Origin: Aliidiomarina haloalkalitolerans
GTDB taxonomy: Bacteria; Pseudomonadota; Gammaproteobacteria; Enterobacterales; Alteromonadaceae
Length of the DNA stretch: 64,000 nt
NCBI RefSeq assembly: GCF_003987315.1
Contig: NZ_PIPI01000001.1
Span: 620,001-684,000, forward strand
Reading direction: 5' to 3'
A program made the position numbers and the translations under genes. The notes under the pieces were generated by a model, which was not told the DNA's origin, did not search any database, and saw only the letters and a program-made list of their open reading frames with translations. This document shows, piece by piece, positions 53,225-63,517 of this stretch (position 1 is its first letter; every line of letters begins with the position of its first letter).

Positions 53225-55351
53225 TTACAAGGGTTCTGGTCGGTGAATGTCATAGCCTTGTCCGAGGCTAATACCAAGTGAGTGCAAATGCTCCAAAAGT
53301 TCCGGCTCTTCAATGCGTTCGGCTATCGTTGTTAAGCCCATGACTTGGGCTATGTGTTGAATGGAAGAAACAATCGCTTGGCTAACGGGGTTGTCTTTTA
53401 CATTCTGAATAAATTCACCGTCAATTTTTACAAAACGAATAGGTAGTTTATCAAGGTAGCTAAACGTTGCCACGCCGCTTCCGAAGTCATCAAGCGCAAA
53501 CTCAATACCGCGCTCACGTATTTTATTCATCATCGCTGCCGTCCGTTGAATATTGGTTACGGCTGCTGTTTCAGTAACCTCAAGGCACAGCTGACTCGTA
53601 TCCACGTTCGGATAAGCCGCTAACAGTTCGTCAATATAATCAACAAAGCTTGGGTTGCTTAAAGTAATACCAGAAACATTCACGAATAATCGACACTTTG
53701 CGCTTGTTGGATCATTTAAACGCGCGAAGACTTTTCTAAGAATATGGCGATCAAGACGCTCAATTAGGCCATAACGCTCAGCTGCAATAATAAAGGCTCC
53801 AGGTGCGACAATTTCGCCGCCCTCGTTCACTAAACGACTTAAAACCTCTTTGTGTAGCATCTGGTCTGGTGCATCTAGCGCAACAATTTGCTGACCAAAG
53901 AGCACAATACGGTCATCTCGCATTGCGTTCTTCAGTCGATTCACCCAGTCCATGTCATGGCTTTGCTGGCTGACGTCTGAATCGGTTGGGTCGGCAATTT
54001 GTATGCGGCCACGCCCTTTGTCTTTCGCTAAGAAGCAGGCAGAATCTGCGGCAGCAAGTGCTTGGCTGTAACTATATCCCGTGTCGCCACCGAAAAATGC
54101 CACGCCAATACTGGCGCCAACACTATACTTATTACCTTCCCATACAAAGGTGTACTGGTGAATCACTTGCAGAAACTCTTCCGCAACTTTCACTGCCGTT
54201 ATCGGCAAACAAGCCTGCAGTAAAACCACAAATTCATCGCCCCCCACCCGCGCTAAGCGTCCATTATGGGAAATTGCATCCATACACTGAGCGAGTTGGC
54301 TTAGCAGCTCATCGCCTGCTTTATGGCCACAACGATCATTAACAATTTTAAAGTGATCGAGGTCAAGGTAAAGCACTGCATGAGTTCCCTCGGTTGCCTC
54401 TAAGAACTCGCTGTAATTATTCATTTCACGCCGATTAAACAAACCTGTTAATGGGTCGTGCAACGCTTCGTAGCGGATTTGCTGAGTCAGTAAATGTGAT
54501 TCTGTAACGTCGTAGCCTTGAACAAAAATCCCTGTGACTTGGTTTTGACTGTCAAACATAGGTTGATAGACAAAGTCGATGTAAACAAACTCAGCTTCCT
54601 GTTCTTCGCCACGTTGTAGTTGAATAGGAACAGCTTTACCAAGATAAGCTTCACCCGTGCTAAATACTTGATCTAACAGTTCAACAAAGCCTTGACTGAC
54701 AATTTCTGGCATGACTTCCGCAACTGTTTTACCAATGATGTGTTCGCGACCAATTAAGTTTAAATAGGCTTGGTTGGCTAGCTCAAAGGTATGCTGTGGC
54801 CCTTGCAAAATACAAATAAAACCAGGGGCTTGATGGAATAGCTCATTCACGCGAGAGCGTTCTTTGGCAAGAATCTGCAGCGCCGTTTTACTACTTTCCA
54901 AAATCGGTAGATTCATGCCTAAAGAGTGAGAAAATCCGTCACCCGCACTGGCTTGTAAATTCACCAAATCGGTAACGTTTGTGGGTTGGTTGAGAATATA
55001 CTCAACCTCTCCCTGTGCATTTAAGATTGGCGTGTTTAGTACCTGCCAATATATGCTTGCGACTGCTGAACGATCGGGTAAATCATAATGCAGCTGCGTA
55101 ATTAGGTCAGGCTGTTTTGTATCAAGCGTTCGCTGTAATGAATGCAAAAGCGGCAGTCGCTGCGTTTCATTAGCGACGGGAAACGCTTCAAAGACACCGA
55201 GACCAACTAGAGTCTCGCGCGCAAAGCCGACAACTTCTTCATAGGCTTCGTTGCACCAAACAATCGTCAATGAATGGTCTAACAGTAGCGCTGGCGACTG
55301 GCTTTTATTAAAGATAAGCTCAAAATTCATCGGACTTTGGTTATTTCCCAT
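53225..55351 (-). CDS. PAS-GGDEF-EAL protein (c-di-GMP turnover)
   Basis: A protein of about 708 aa. Two PAS domains (about 10-120, with NKSQSPALLLDHSLTIVWCNE; and about 165-290, FHQAPGFICILQGPQHTFELANQAYL) lead into GGDEF (about 300-455) and EAL (about 475-705). GGDEF is intact (RVGGDEFVVLL). The EAL motif is EVL (HKEVLSRL), an accepted variant, and DDFGSGVATFSYL is present. It could make and break c-di-GMP in response to PAS signals. I place the start at 55351 (MGNNQSP); an upstream ATG at 55381 is possible. Confidence 0.88.
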   Translation of the reverse strand: MGNNQSPMNFELIFNKSQSPALLLDHSLTIVWCNEAYEEVVGFARETLVGLGVFEAFPVANETQRLPLLHSLQRTLDTKQPDLITQLHYDLPDRSAVASIYWQVLNTPILNAQGEVEYILNQPTNVTDLVNLQASAGDGFSHSLGMNLPILESSKTALQILAKERSRVNELFHQAPGFICILQGPQHTFELANQAYLNLIGREHIIGKTVAEVMPEIVSQGFVELLDQVFSTGEAYLGKAVPIQLQRGEEQEAEFVYIDFVYQPMFDSQNQVTGIFVQGYDVTESHLLTQQIRYEALHDPLTGLFNRREMNNYSEFLEATEGTHAVLYLDLDHFKIVNDRCGHKAGDELLSQLAQCMDAISHNGRLARVGGDEFVVLLQACLPITAVKVAEEFLQVIHQYTFVWEGNKYSVGASIGVAFFGGDTGYSYSQALAAADSACFLAKDKGRGRIQIADPTDSDVSQQSHDMDWVNRLKNAMRDDRIVLFGQQIVALDAPDQMLHKEVLSRLVNEGGEIVAPGAFIIAAERYGLIERLDRHILRKVFARLNDPTSAKCRLFVNVSGITLSNPSFVDYIDELLAAYPNVDTSQLCLEVTETAAVTNIQRTAAMMNKIRERGIEFALDDFGSGVATFSYLDKLPIRFVKIDGEFIQNVKDNPVSQAIVSSIQHIAQVMGLTTIAERIEEPELLEHLHSLGISLGQGYDIHRPEPL

Positions 55352-55700
55352 TCCCGTTTTAGCCTCCTGCAACCAAATCAATAATTATTAGTTAACTTGA
55401 AAATGACTTTTAATTAATCTAGAAAGCTAAATTATGGCACAAATTGTCGCACTTCGAAAATGAGAACATTCACATCGAACGCATTCACCATGAATAATTT
55501 TGCAGCCACCCGAAAATTCACCTAGTATTCCGCTAAAGCTCAACTTCAAGTGCAGTAAATGCCTACAGGATACGTTATTCGTCGATGGATAAAGCGTTAG
55601 AAAAATGAGCTCTCACTAGGCTGCAAAATTTTTCGCTAATATTTTGATTCACTGCTACATTATGCTTTCTATGTGATGTGAAAATGAATCAGGAGTGTCA

Positions 55701-57935
55701 GTGGGACGACAGCTTACGCAACATGGGTCTGGATGGCTGCATTTCCTTCGCTACATCGCTGCAGCAATTGCAGCGGTAATTTTTGTACAAGCAGTTGCTG
55801 CCGAACAAACCGATCAAAACCATCAGGAACCACGAACCATTCGTTATGTTGGTTCACAGTACTACCCGCCACTAGAGTCACGTGATGAACAAGGCCAAGC
55901 TGTTGGTTACATCTCCGATTTAGCCCGCGCAATGGCCGCCAGCTCTGGTGATCAAGTTGAGTTTGATTTAATTCCATGGCACGAAGCGCTTGCTGCGGTG
56001 CAAAACGGCGATGCCGATATGATCGCCCTGATTGCGTCGGAAGCACGCCGAGAGTTTTATGACTTCACCACGCCTTTTTATTACGTCGCACATAGTATTT
56101 TTTCGCACCGGCGAGGCCCACAGTTTGGGGCACTCGAGCAACTTGCTGGACATCGTGTTGCTTTCGTACGCGGTTCGTTTTCCTTTGCGCAAGTTTCAGA
56201 ATCTGAACAGCCATTCGAGATAGTCACGGCTGAGCACGAACTGGAATGTTTAGAAATGGTCGCAAACCGGACAGCAGACGCCTGTATTGAAGTGTCGATT
56301 ACATCCAATCATTTAGCGCAAATGTATCGTTTGCCGGTTGAAGTCACTAGCCCACCTTTTTGGCCGCAGCCCTATGTTTTTGCGGTAAAGAAAGGCAACA
56401 CGGAACTTTTAGACCTGCTGAATATACAACTCGCCACGATAGTCGTCGACGGATCCTATCAAGCCGTTTATCGGAAGTGGGCGGCAGAAATTGAATGGAA
56501 ACCCCATTCAATTTGGCAAGCAATTCAACACGCGTTGTGGATCTTCCTCGTCATTCTTGGTCTTGCCGTTACGTTTTTTCTTTGGTCGTGGACGCTTCGT
56601 AAACAGGTGCGAAAACGTACCGCGGACTTATTCGCTGAACTAAAACGCAGCCGTCAATTACAAAACGATTTACGCTATGCCTCAACGCATGACAGCGCAA
56701 CTGGCCTGTTAAATCGAAGTGCATTCTTTGAAAACCTCGACAAATCTCTGTCCCAGCCCCAAAAAACTAGCAATAACACTCTAACTCTTTTGGTGATTCA
56801 AGTGACTAACGTTGACCGAATTGCGATTACGCTAGGTTATCAAGCAACGTTGGAAACAGTTAATAACGTCGCCCGGCGCTTACAGCGATTTCCTGACACG
56901 ACGAATGCACATTACGGAAGTGGTCTTTTTGCCATGCTTTACCGTGGCGACTTGCCAATTAACGATGTCGTTACGATTGTTGCTCAAGCGCAGCTGTCAG
57001 ACGGGACTCGCATCGAGCCTCAGCTCGCTTTTGGTGTTGCCGGATGCTCTACCGATAACAAACACCAAAGTAACGTTTGTAACGCAGCTGAATTGGTGCG
57101 CCGCGGTATGACAGCGCTTGCCTACGCCCGCAAAAAGAAAACGACGGTTGCTTATTACAGCAGTGAGATTGAACCAAACAGTTTGAATTTGCGCTTACTG
57201 AATGATTTTCAGCGTGTTCATTGCTCACAGTTTGTGTTGCATTATCAACCGCAACTCGACTTGCATGACAACGAAATCACTCATATCGAAGCATTAATTC
57301 GCTGGCAGCACCCTGATTTCGGTCTACTACCACCGGTTAAGTTTATTGCCCTATTTGAAGAGACTGGTGCGATCAACGTCATCACTCGCTGGGTGATTCG
57401 TGAGTGTATCGCCATGCTCAAGCACCACCATGAGTCACTCAAGGTTAGCCTGAACATTACAACACGGGACTTGGTCGACGATGACTTCGTACCCTTGGTG
57501 AAAGAGCTTATTCAGGGGATAAACCCGGAACGTCTAGTGTTTGAAGTCACGGAAACGGGGATTTTTACTGACTCTCAGCAGGCACAGCGCAGTATGAAAG
57601 AGCTACATCAACTTGGCATTCAATTCGCAGTTGATGATTTCGGAACCGGCTATTCGTCGCTGTCTTACTTAAATGAACTCGCTATTCAAGAAATTAAAAT
57701 CGATCGTAGCTTTGTTGCTGAGCTTACGCAACAATCGCGGGCGCTTGCTATCGTACAGTCGACCATCGCATTGGCTAAAGAACTTGGTCTTGATGTCGTC
57801 GCTGAAGGTGTCGAAGATAGAGAAACCTTAGAGCTTTTACGGAAGCTAGGGACTGACCGGATTCAAGGTTATTACCTTGCAAAACCAATGCCGGAAACTG
57901 AGCTTGATCTCAAGAAAATAGTTCGCAGTGACTAA
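55701..57935 (+). CDS. Periplasmic-binding (SBP_bac_3) sensor-EAL protein
   Basis: A protein of about 744 aa. A signal sequence and an SBP_bac_3 domain (about 45-265, TIRYVGSQYYPPLESRDEQG) form the periplasmic sensor. A membrane helix (IFLVILGLAVTFFLWSW) leads to a degenerate GGDEF domain (the motif is GSGLF) and an intact EAL domain (HIEALIRWQHPDFG, VTETGIF, DDFGTGYSS). It is thus a likely c-di-GMP phosphodiesterase tuned by a periplasmic small molecule. GTG at 55701 follows AGGAG at a good distance; GTG 55695 is less likely. The 55382-55700 region holds only the promoter area. Confidence 0.88.
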   Translation: MGRQLTQHGSGWLHFLRYIAAAIAAVIFVQAVAAEQTDQNHQEPRTIRYVGSQYYPPLESRDEQGQAVGYISDLARAMAASSGDQVEFDLIPWHEALAAVQNGDADMIALIASEARREFYDFTTPFYYVAHSIFSHRRGPQFGALEQLAGHRVAFVRGSFSFAQVSESEQPFEIVTAEHELECLEMVANRTADACIEVSITSNHLAQMYRLPVEVTSPPFWPQPYVFAVKKGNTELLDLLNIQLATIVVDGSYQAVYRKWAAEIEWKPHSIWQAIQHALWIFLVILGLAVTFFLWSWTLRKQVRKRTADLFAELKRSRQLQNDLRYASTHDSATGLLNRSAFFENLDKSLSQPQKTSNNTLTLLVIQVTNVDRIAITLGYQATLETVNNVARRLQRFPDTTNAHYGSGLFAMLYRGDLPINDVVTIVAQAQLSDGTRIEPQLAFGVAGCSTDNKHQSNVCNAAELVRRGMTALAYARKKKTTVAYYSSEIEPNSLNLRLLNDFQRVHCSQFVLHYQPQLDLHDNEITHIEALIRWQHPDFGLLPPVKFIALFEETGAINVITRWVIRECIAMLKHHHESLKVSLNITTRDLVDDDFVPLVKELIQGINPERLVFEVTETGIFTDSQQAQRSMKELHQLGIQFAVDDFGTGYSSLSYLNELAIQEIKIDRSFVAELTQQSRALAIVQSTIALAKELGLDVVAEGVEDRETLELLRKLGTDRIQGYYLAKPMPETELDLKKIVRSD

Positions 57936-58002
57936 GTGAAAAAAGGAGTTCTGGTTAAGCAGGTCAGAATAAATAAGTCAGGTGGAAGTAAGTCAGACTG
58001 AA

Positions 58003-58079
58003 TGGTGCGTCCGAGTAGACTCGAACTACCGACCCCCACCATGTCAAGGTGGTGCTCTAACCAACTGAGCTACGGACGC
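58003..58079 (-). tRNA. valV: tRNA-Val (GAC)
   Basis: On the minus strand a full 77-nt tRNA beginning GCGTCCGTAGCTCAGTTGG and ending with encoded CCA. The anticodon stem CCACC/GGTGG encloses TTGACAT with anticodon GAC. It differs from E. coli tRNA-Val(GAC) by only a few bases. No repeat or integrase is seen at its 3' end. Confidence 0.97.
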
Positions 58080-58253
58080 ACATTTTAAGAGGTGTTCATT
58101 CAACAAGTTCGCTGCTGCGAACGGGCGCTATATTAGTAATTTGCGCCTTGCGGTGCAAGCGTTTTTTCTAACAACGGCAAGTATTCTGATTTAATCGCTG
58201 AGTTTTTAACCTACTTTTCAGTAAATAACTTTACGCTAGCAGGCAAACTTATC

Positions 58254-58298
58254 CTAAAAACAGGTCCACGACGCGTTTATTAAGCGCGCCGTGGGCCT
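58254..58298 (-). terminator. Terminator of the frmA-fghA transcript
   Basis: A 14-bp stem (AGGTCCACGACGCG against CGCGCCGTGGGCCT, one mismatch) with a short loop. On the minus strand it is followed by GTTTTTA. It lies 34 bp past the fghA stop. Confidence 0.8.
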
Positions 58299-58332
58299 GC
58301 AATCCATCAACCAACAAGCATCACTGCCAGGG

Positions 58333-59178
58333 TTAACGTAAGTTACTCGCGTGAAAACGCAGGTGGTCCTCAATGAAGGTCGCAATGAAGTAATAGCTAT
58401 GGTCGTAGCCCGGTTGCATGCGAATGCGTGCACCGGCACCTACCGCTTCATTGGCTTCGACAAAGAACTCCGTGCGTAATTGCTCTTCCAAAAAATTATC
58501 CGCCTCACCTTGGTCAAGCAGAATCGGCGGTACATTCTTGCCTTTGCTCGCGCGCAGCAAGACAGTAGCATCGTAGTCTTGCCAAGCGCTCTCATTGTCA
58601 CCCAGATAGCCGCTAAAGGCCTTTTTGCCCCATGGCACTGCTGTCGGATGAACAATCGGTGAAAACGCTGAAATAGACGCATAACGGCTGCTATTGCGTA
58701 AACCAATCACGAGTGCACCATGGCCACCCATGGAATGACCACTAATGGCACGTGCGTCAGACACTGGCAAATTTGCTTCAACCAACGCTGGCAGCTCATC
58801 GACAATATAGTCATACATGCGATAGTGCTGTTGCCAAGGCTGTTCCGTCGCATTCACGTAAAAGCCTGCGCCTTTACCGAAATCATAAGCGCCATCGGCA
58901 TCGTCCGGCACATCATCACCACGCGGACTGGTGTCTGGAATAATCAAAGCTAAGCCTAATTCGGCAGCAACACGCTGAGCACCGGCTTTACTAGAAAAGT
59001 TCTCGTCAGTGCACGTTAGCCCAGACAGCCAATAAACCGCTGGTACTTTGCCCTGCTCTACTTGCGGCGGCAGAAACACCGAGAACTGCATGGTGCAATT
59101 GAGCACACTCGAGGTGTGCTCATAGCGAATTTGGCGACCGCCAAAAACCTTTTTCTCTTCTTTTAAGCTGATAGTCAT
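58333..59178 (-). CDS. fghA: S-formylglutathione hydrolase
   Basis: A 281-aa esterase-D family hydrolase with nucleophile motif GHSMGGHGAL (near residue 145), acid EADNF region and C-terminal His in GYDHSYYFI. It hydrolyses S-formylglutathione to formate and glutathione, the last step of glutathione-dependent formaldehyde detoxification. It lies 14 bp after frmA and shares its transcript. Confidence 0.95.
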   Translation of the reverse strand: MTISLKEEKKVFGGRQIRYEHTSSVLNCTMQFSVFLPPQVEQGKVPAVYWLSGLTCTDENFSSKAGAQRVAAELGLALIIPDTSPRGDDVPDDADGAYDFGKGAGFYVNATEQPWQQHYRMYDYIVDELPALVEANLPVSDARAISGHSMGGHGALVIGLRNSSRYASISAFSPIVHPTAVPWGKKAFSGYLGDNESAWQDYDATVLLRASKGKNVPPILLDQGEADNFLEEQLRTEFFVEANEAVGAGARIRMQPGYDHSYYFIATFIEDHLRFHASNLR

Positions 59179-59192
59179 TATGGCTCCAAAAC

Positions 59193-60356
<1,164 letters not shown>

Positions 60357-60425
60357 TCATTGTAATTATTTCTTTTGCTTTATAAATAGCACTGTATACA
60401 ATTTACTTTTTCATATACGCAATAA

Positions 60426-61313
60426 TTGGAACACACCATGAAACAGTGGTTAGGAATTAGTGAGTTCGTGGCAGTTGCCGAACATGGCAGCTTCACAGAG
60501 GCCGCCCGGCAGCTCCACCTATCGGTTGCGCAAGTGTCCCGCAACATTGCTGAATTAGAGTCACGCTTGGCGCTGAAGCTTTTGTATCGCAGTACCCGTC
60601 GAGTAAGTCTGACCGAAGAAGGTAAGCTATACCTTGTCCACTGTCGTCACTTGGTCGAAAGTCTCGAACAAGCCAATCAAGCACTGTCCTCACTCAAACA
60701 AACTCCCAGAGGGCTTTTGAAAGTCACTGCCCCGGTTTATTTTGGTGAAACCAAACTTGCGCCGCTGCTAAATCAGTTTTTACGTGAACACCCCGAAGTC
60801 GAACTCGATTTGCAGCTAACGAATAGTAAGTTAGACTTGATTCAGGGCGGCTATGACCTAGCAATACGCCTCGGCACATTAGAAAGTTCATCTCTGATTG
60901 CACGCCGTCTTGGCTCACGCCAACAATATATTGTGGCGTCGCCAGACTACATTGCCACGCACGGACGTCCGCAACAACTTAGTGACCTTAAGCCAAGCCA
61001 GTGTTTACGCGGTAGTGTCGACTATTGGCGGTTGCAAACTAGCGACAAACAAACGATCCAATTTCGCCCGCAAGGCCGGATTCATTGTAATAGTGGCCCA
61101 TTTTTACTTGAGGCCGCATTGATGGGCTTGGGTTTTGTGCAGCTACCTGACTATTACGTGCAAAACGAAATAGCGACGGGGAGATTAGTATCGGTGCTCG
61201 ACGAATTACAAATGCCCAACGAGGGTATTTGGGCGGTTTATCCTCAAAACCGTCATTTGTCCGCAAAAGTACGGCATCTAGTTGATTATCTCAAAGAGGC
61301 TCTTGCGGCTTAG
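60426..61313 (+). CDS. LysR-family regulator, probably of frmA-fghA
   Basis: A 295-aa regulator: N-terminal HTH (about 1-60, FVAVAEHGSFTEAARQLHLSVAQVSRNIAELESRL), then a substrate-binding domain with QLTNSKLDLIQGGYDLAIRLG. It is divergent from frmA across a 114-bp gap, the usual layout for a LysR regulator and its target. Control by formaldehyde or a related aldehyde is inference. Its end overlaps the convergent P450 gene by 4 bp. Confidence 0.88.
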   Translation: MEHTMKQWLGISEFVAVAEHGSFTEAARQLHLSVAQVSRNIAELESRLALKLLYRSTRRVSLTEEGKLYLVHCRHLVESLEQANQALSSLKQTPRGLLKVTAPVYFGETKLAPLLNQFLREHPEVELDLQLTNSKLDLIQGGYDLAIRLGTLESSSLIARRLGSRQQYIVASPDYIATHGRPQQLSDLKPSQCLRGSVDYWRLQTSDKQTIQFRPQGRIHCNSGPFLLEAALMGLGFVQLPDYYVQNEIATGRLVSVLDELQMPNEGIWAVYPQNRHLSAKVRHLVDYLKEALAA

Positions 61314-62467
61314 CTGCGTCTGCGTTTGCTGCGAGTTGGGTTTTGGATATAGGCCTTTTCATAACCACCACTCGGAAACTTGGCACGTAATGGCTTCGTC
61401 ATCGCTAAATCGAGCGTCGGATACATCGCTAGCATTTCACGGACAAACGTATTCATGACTAATCGCGCAAAGGGTTCACCAGGACAGCGGTGAATACCCT
61501 TGCCGTAGAGCAGGTTCTTATCTGGATCACGGTCGAAACGAAACTGCTTCGGTTGCGCAAAAACTCGTGGGTCCCGATTGCCTGCACTCCAAAGAATGGT
61601 CACTTCCGTATCAGGCGCTAAATCGTCTCCGCCGATGTGCACGGGGCATGTGGTTCGGCGCCGATTACTCAATAATGGCGCATCAATACGGAGCATTTCA
61701 TCGACGCTGTAATCGATTAAATCCGTGCGGTTGCGCAGCATCATTTGCAAATTCGGATGACGGGTCAAAAACACCACTATCGAACCGATAGCCGCTGCAA
61801 TTGTGCCGAGTTCACCGACAGTCCAGTTGCGAATGATACTGACGAGCTCTTCGTCTTTTAATGAACGGCCATTAATTTGCAGTTGGCACAGCTCAGCCGT
61901 GACATCCTGATAATGACTCGAGTTTTTCCGCAAACTAATAATTTCCCGAATGGTACTGTCAAATGTCGTCGCTAAACGCTGTAACGCTGCCCTATCTTGT
62001 TCGTGAGTTGCTTTCTGTTGCGCCTTAATCCAGTCTGCTAATGGACGCTGATAGCGACGCGGCCATCCCATGAATGCCGCTAAAATTTGTAACGCATACG
62101 GAGTCGCCCAGTTTTTCATGACTTCAATACTGTTTGCGCGCGGTAGCGTACTCAGTACATTACGAGCAACCGCAGTGGCAATGGGCTGAAACAGAGTTAA
62201 CCGTTCTGCAGCGAAAAATGGGTCTAATAGCTGGCGGTACGCTGTATGCTCAGGCGGGTCCATACCATTGGGTACTTGCAAATGGGTGGAGACGCAATTA
62301 CTAAACGTTTGCGGATCATGCAACGCAGTGACAATGTCCTCGTGTCGCAACAAAGGCCACTGCACTTTATTCAATTGCGCTGGGCAAACCTGTTCACGTA
62401 ACTGGTCAAAACAAGTAACTGGGTCGGATTGATGTTGAATAAAGGCCGCTTGCTTGTCCACACTCAC
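61310..62467 (-). CDS. Cytochrome P450
   Basis: A 385-aa soluble P450. Haem-Cys loop is YGKGIHRCPGEPFARL; the ExxR motif is in VDEMLRIDAPL; AGNRDPRVF is the usual PERF-region surrogate. The I-helix reads VGELGTIAAAIGSIVVF without the usual acid-alcohol pair, which points to altered oxygen activation. No ferredoxin or reductase gene is adjacent. The substrate cannot be told. Confidence 0.92.
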   Translation of the reverse strand: MSVDKQAAFIQHQSDPVTCFDQLREQVCPAQLNKVQWPLLRHEDIVTALHDPQTFSNCVSTHLQVPNGMDPPEHTAYRQLLDPFFAAERLTLFQPIATAVARNVLSTLPRANSIEVMKNWATPYALQILAAFMGWPRRYQRPLADWIKAQQKATHEQDRAALQRLATTFDSTIREIISLRKNSSHYQDVTAELCQLQINGRSLKDEELVSIIRNWTVGELGTIAAAIGSIVVFLTRHPNLQMMLRNRTDLIDYSVDEMLRIDAPLLSNRRRTTCPVHIGGDDLAPDTEVTILWSAGNRDPRVFAQPKQFRFDRDPDKNLLYGKGIHRCPGEPFARLVMNTFVREMLAMYPTLDLAMTKPLRAKFPSGGYEKAYIQNPTRSKRRRS

Positions 62468-62499
62468 CCCACATTTAAACGGTTATGGTTAAATCAACG

Positions 62500-62721
62500 T
62501 CAACGCAGGCGCTGGCCCAGCTGGTTCTGAGCAATGAGTCGAAACACGTAAGAAAGTTTAAATAGCCCCGCTAGCACGATTTGCGCTAAGTGCAAAATGG
62601 CTGTCGTCATTAAGCCAAACGCACCTTCCATTCCCCATGCTAAAAATGCGGCACTACAAAAAAGTCCAAGCGTTACACCCATCGAGGTATTTGCTACGCG
62701 CAGTAATCGTTGACCTTTCAT
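62500..62721 (-). CDS. Small two-helix membrane protein under an NsrR box
   Basis: A 73-aa protein starting MKGQRLLRVANTS, chosen at 62721 because AGAGGA lies 9 nt upstream; a longer in-frame version from 62892 overlaps the promoter and has no such site. Two membrane helices (about 12-30 and 34-55) fill most of it. I recognise no family. It is divergent from nsrR and a matching NsrR box lies 28-50 bp upstream, so it is likely a nitric-oxide-induced gene. Confidence 0.65.
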   Translation of the reverse strand: MKGQRLLRVANTSMGVTLGLFCSAAFLAWGMEGAFGLMTTAILHLAQIVLAGLFKLSYVFRLIAQNQLGQRLR

Positions 62722-62748
62722 AAGATACATTCCTCTTGCATGTTTTAT

Positions 62749-62771
62749 AAGTCGCATTATTAATGTATCTT
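62749..62771 (-). promoter_or_regulatory. NsrR box
   Basis: On the minus strand AAGATACATTA-A-TAATGCGACTT fits the 11-1-11 NsrR inverted repeat (8 of 11 positions match between arms). It lies upstream of the 73-aa gene and is next to the nsrR gene itself. Confidence 0.65.
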
Positions 62772-62894
62772 TAATTGAGATCAATGTTTTTGGAAATATT
62801 TCGTTCCCTCTCTCCTCTGGGGTATGATTAGAATGCGCCAGCGCCCAGCACCGCAGCTGAACAAACTCGACTGAACTGAAATAAGGCTTCACTC

Positions 62895-63347
62895 ATGCAG
62901 CTTAAAAAATATACAGATTACGGCTTACGCATACTGATGTATTTAGCAAGCCGTAACGACGCTAAGCTCACTACAATTCGCGAGATTTGTGAGGTCTTTG
63001 ACTTGTCAGCAAACCACGTGAATAAAGTGGTGCATCATTTAGGGCAGCTTGGCTTGATCACCACCAAGCGCGGTAAGAACGGTGGTTTCAGTTTATCGAA
63101 AACACCTGAAACCATTCACCTCGACTATGTCATTCGCCAATTAGAAGGCGATGAGCCTTGGATTGATTGCTACAGTAGCTATTGTGTCGCAGTGCCCGCA
63201 TGTAAGTTGCGCGGGCTTATTTTGCGCGGCAAAGAACAGTTTTATCAGTACCTGCACGAGTATACGGTTGCCGATTTAATGAGTGGCAGTGGTGCCGAAT
63301 TAGCCACTATTTTTCGTCAACGACTAACGACAGCTAATGCGGAATAA
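62895..63347 (+). CDS. nsrR: NsrR, nitric-oxide-sensing Rrf2-family repressor
   Basis: A 150-aa Rrf2 protein close to NsrR: MQLKKYTDYGLRILMYLA, RGKNGGFSLS, and three cysteines C92, C97 and C103 in DCYSSYCVAVPACKL that hold the iron-sulphur cluster. NO destroys the cluster and releases DNA. An NsrR box lies between it and the divergent 73-aa gene. Length and motifs are normal. A gene for Hmp or another NO enzyme is not in the window. Confidence 0.93.
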   Translation: MQLKKYTDYGLRILMYLASRNDAKLTTIREICEVFDLSANHVNKVVHHLGQLGLITTKRGKNGGFSLSKTPETIHLDYVIRQLEGDEPWIDCYSSYCVAVPACKLRGLILRGKEQFYQYLHEYTVADLMSGSGAELATIFRQRLTTANAE

Positions 63348-63517
63348 ATAGACTGCGGTTCTTTCTTAAAATCTAGCTATTTTCGCTAATTATTGTTTCC
63401 GTGATTATCTAACCGACGCCAGTATTTTTTATTATTCTTTTATTTTTCAATAAGTTAAAAAACATGGCTCATAAATTGCTTATTCCTCACTGACTTTAAT
63501 CAAAGAAGAGAAAGGCA

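Noticed and set aside
58003..58079. tRNA-Val as the attachment site of an island
   Set aside because: No direct repeat of its 3' end and no integrase nearby; the accessory block ends at about 52.3 kb, well away from it.
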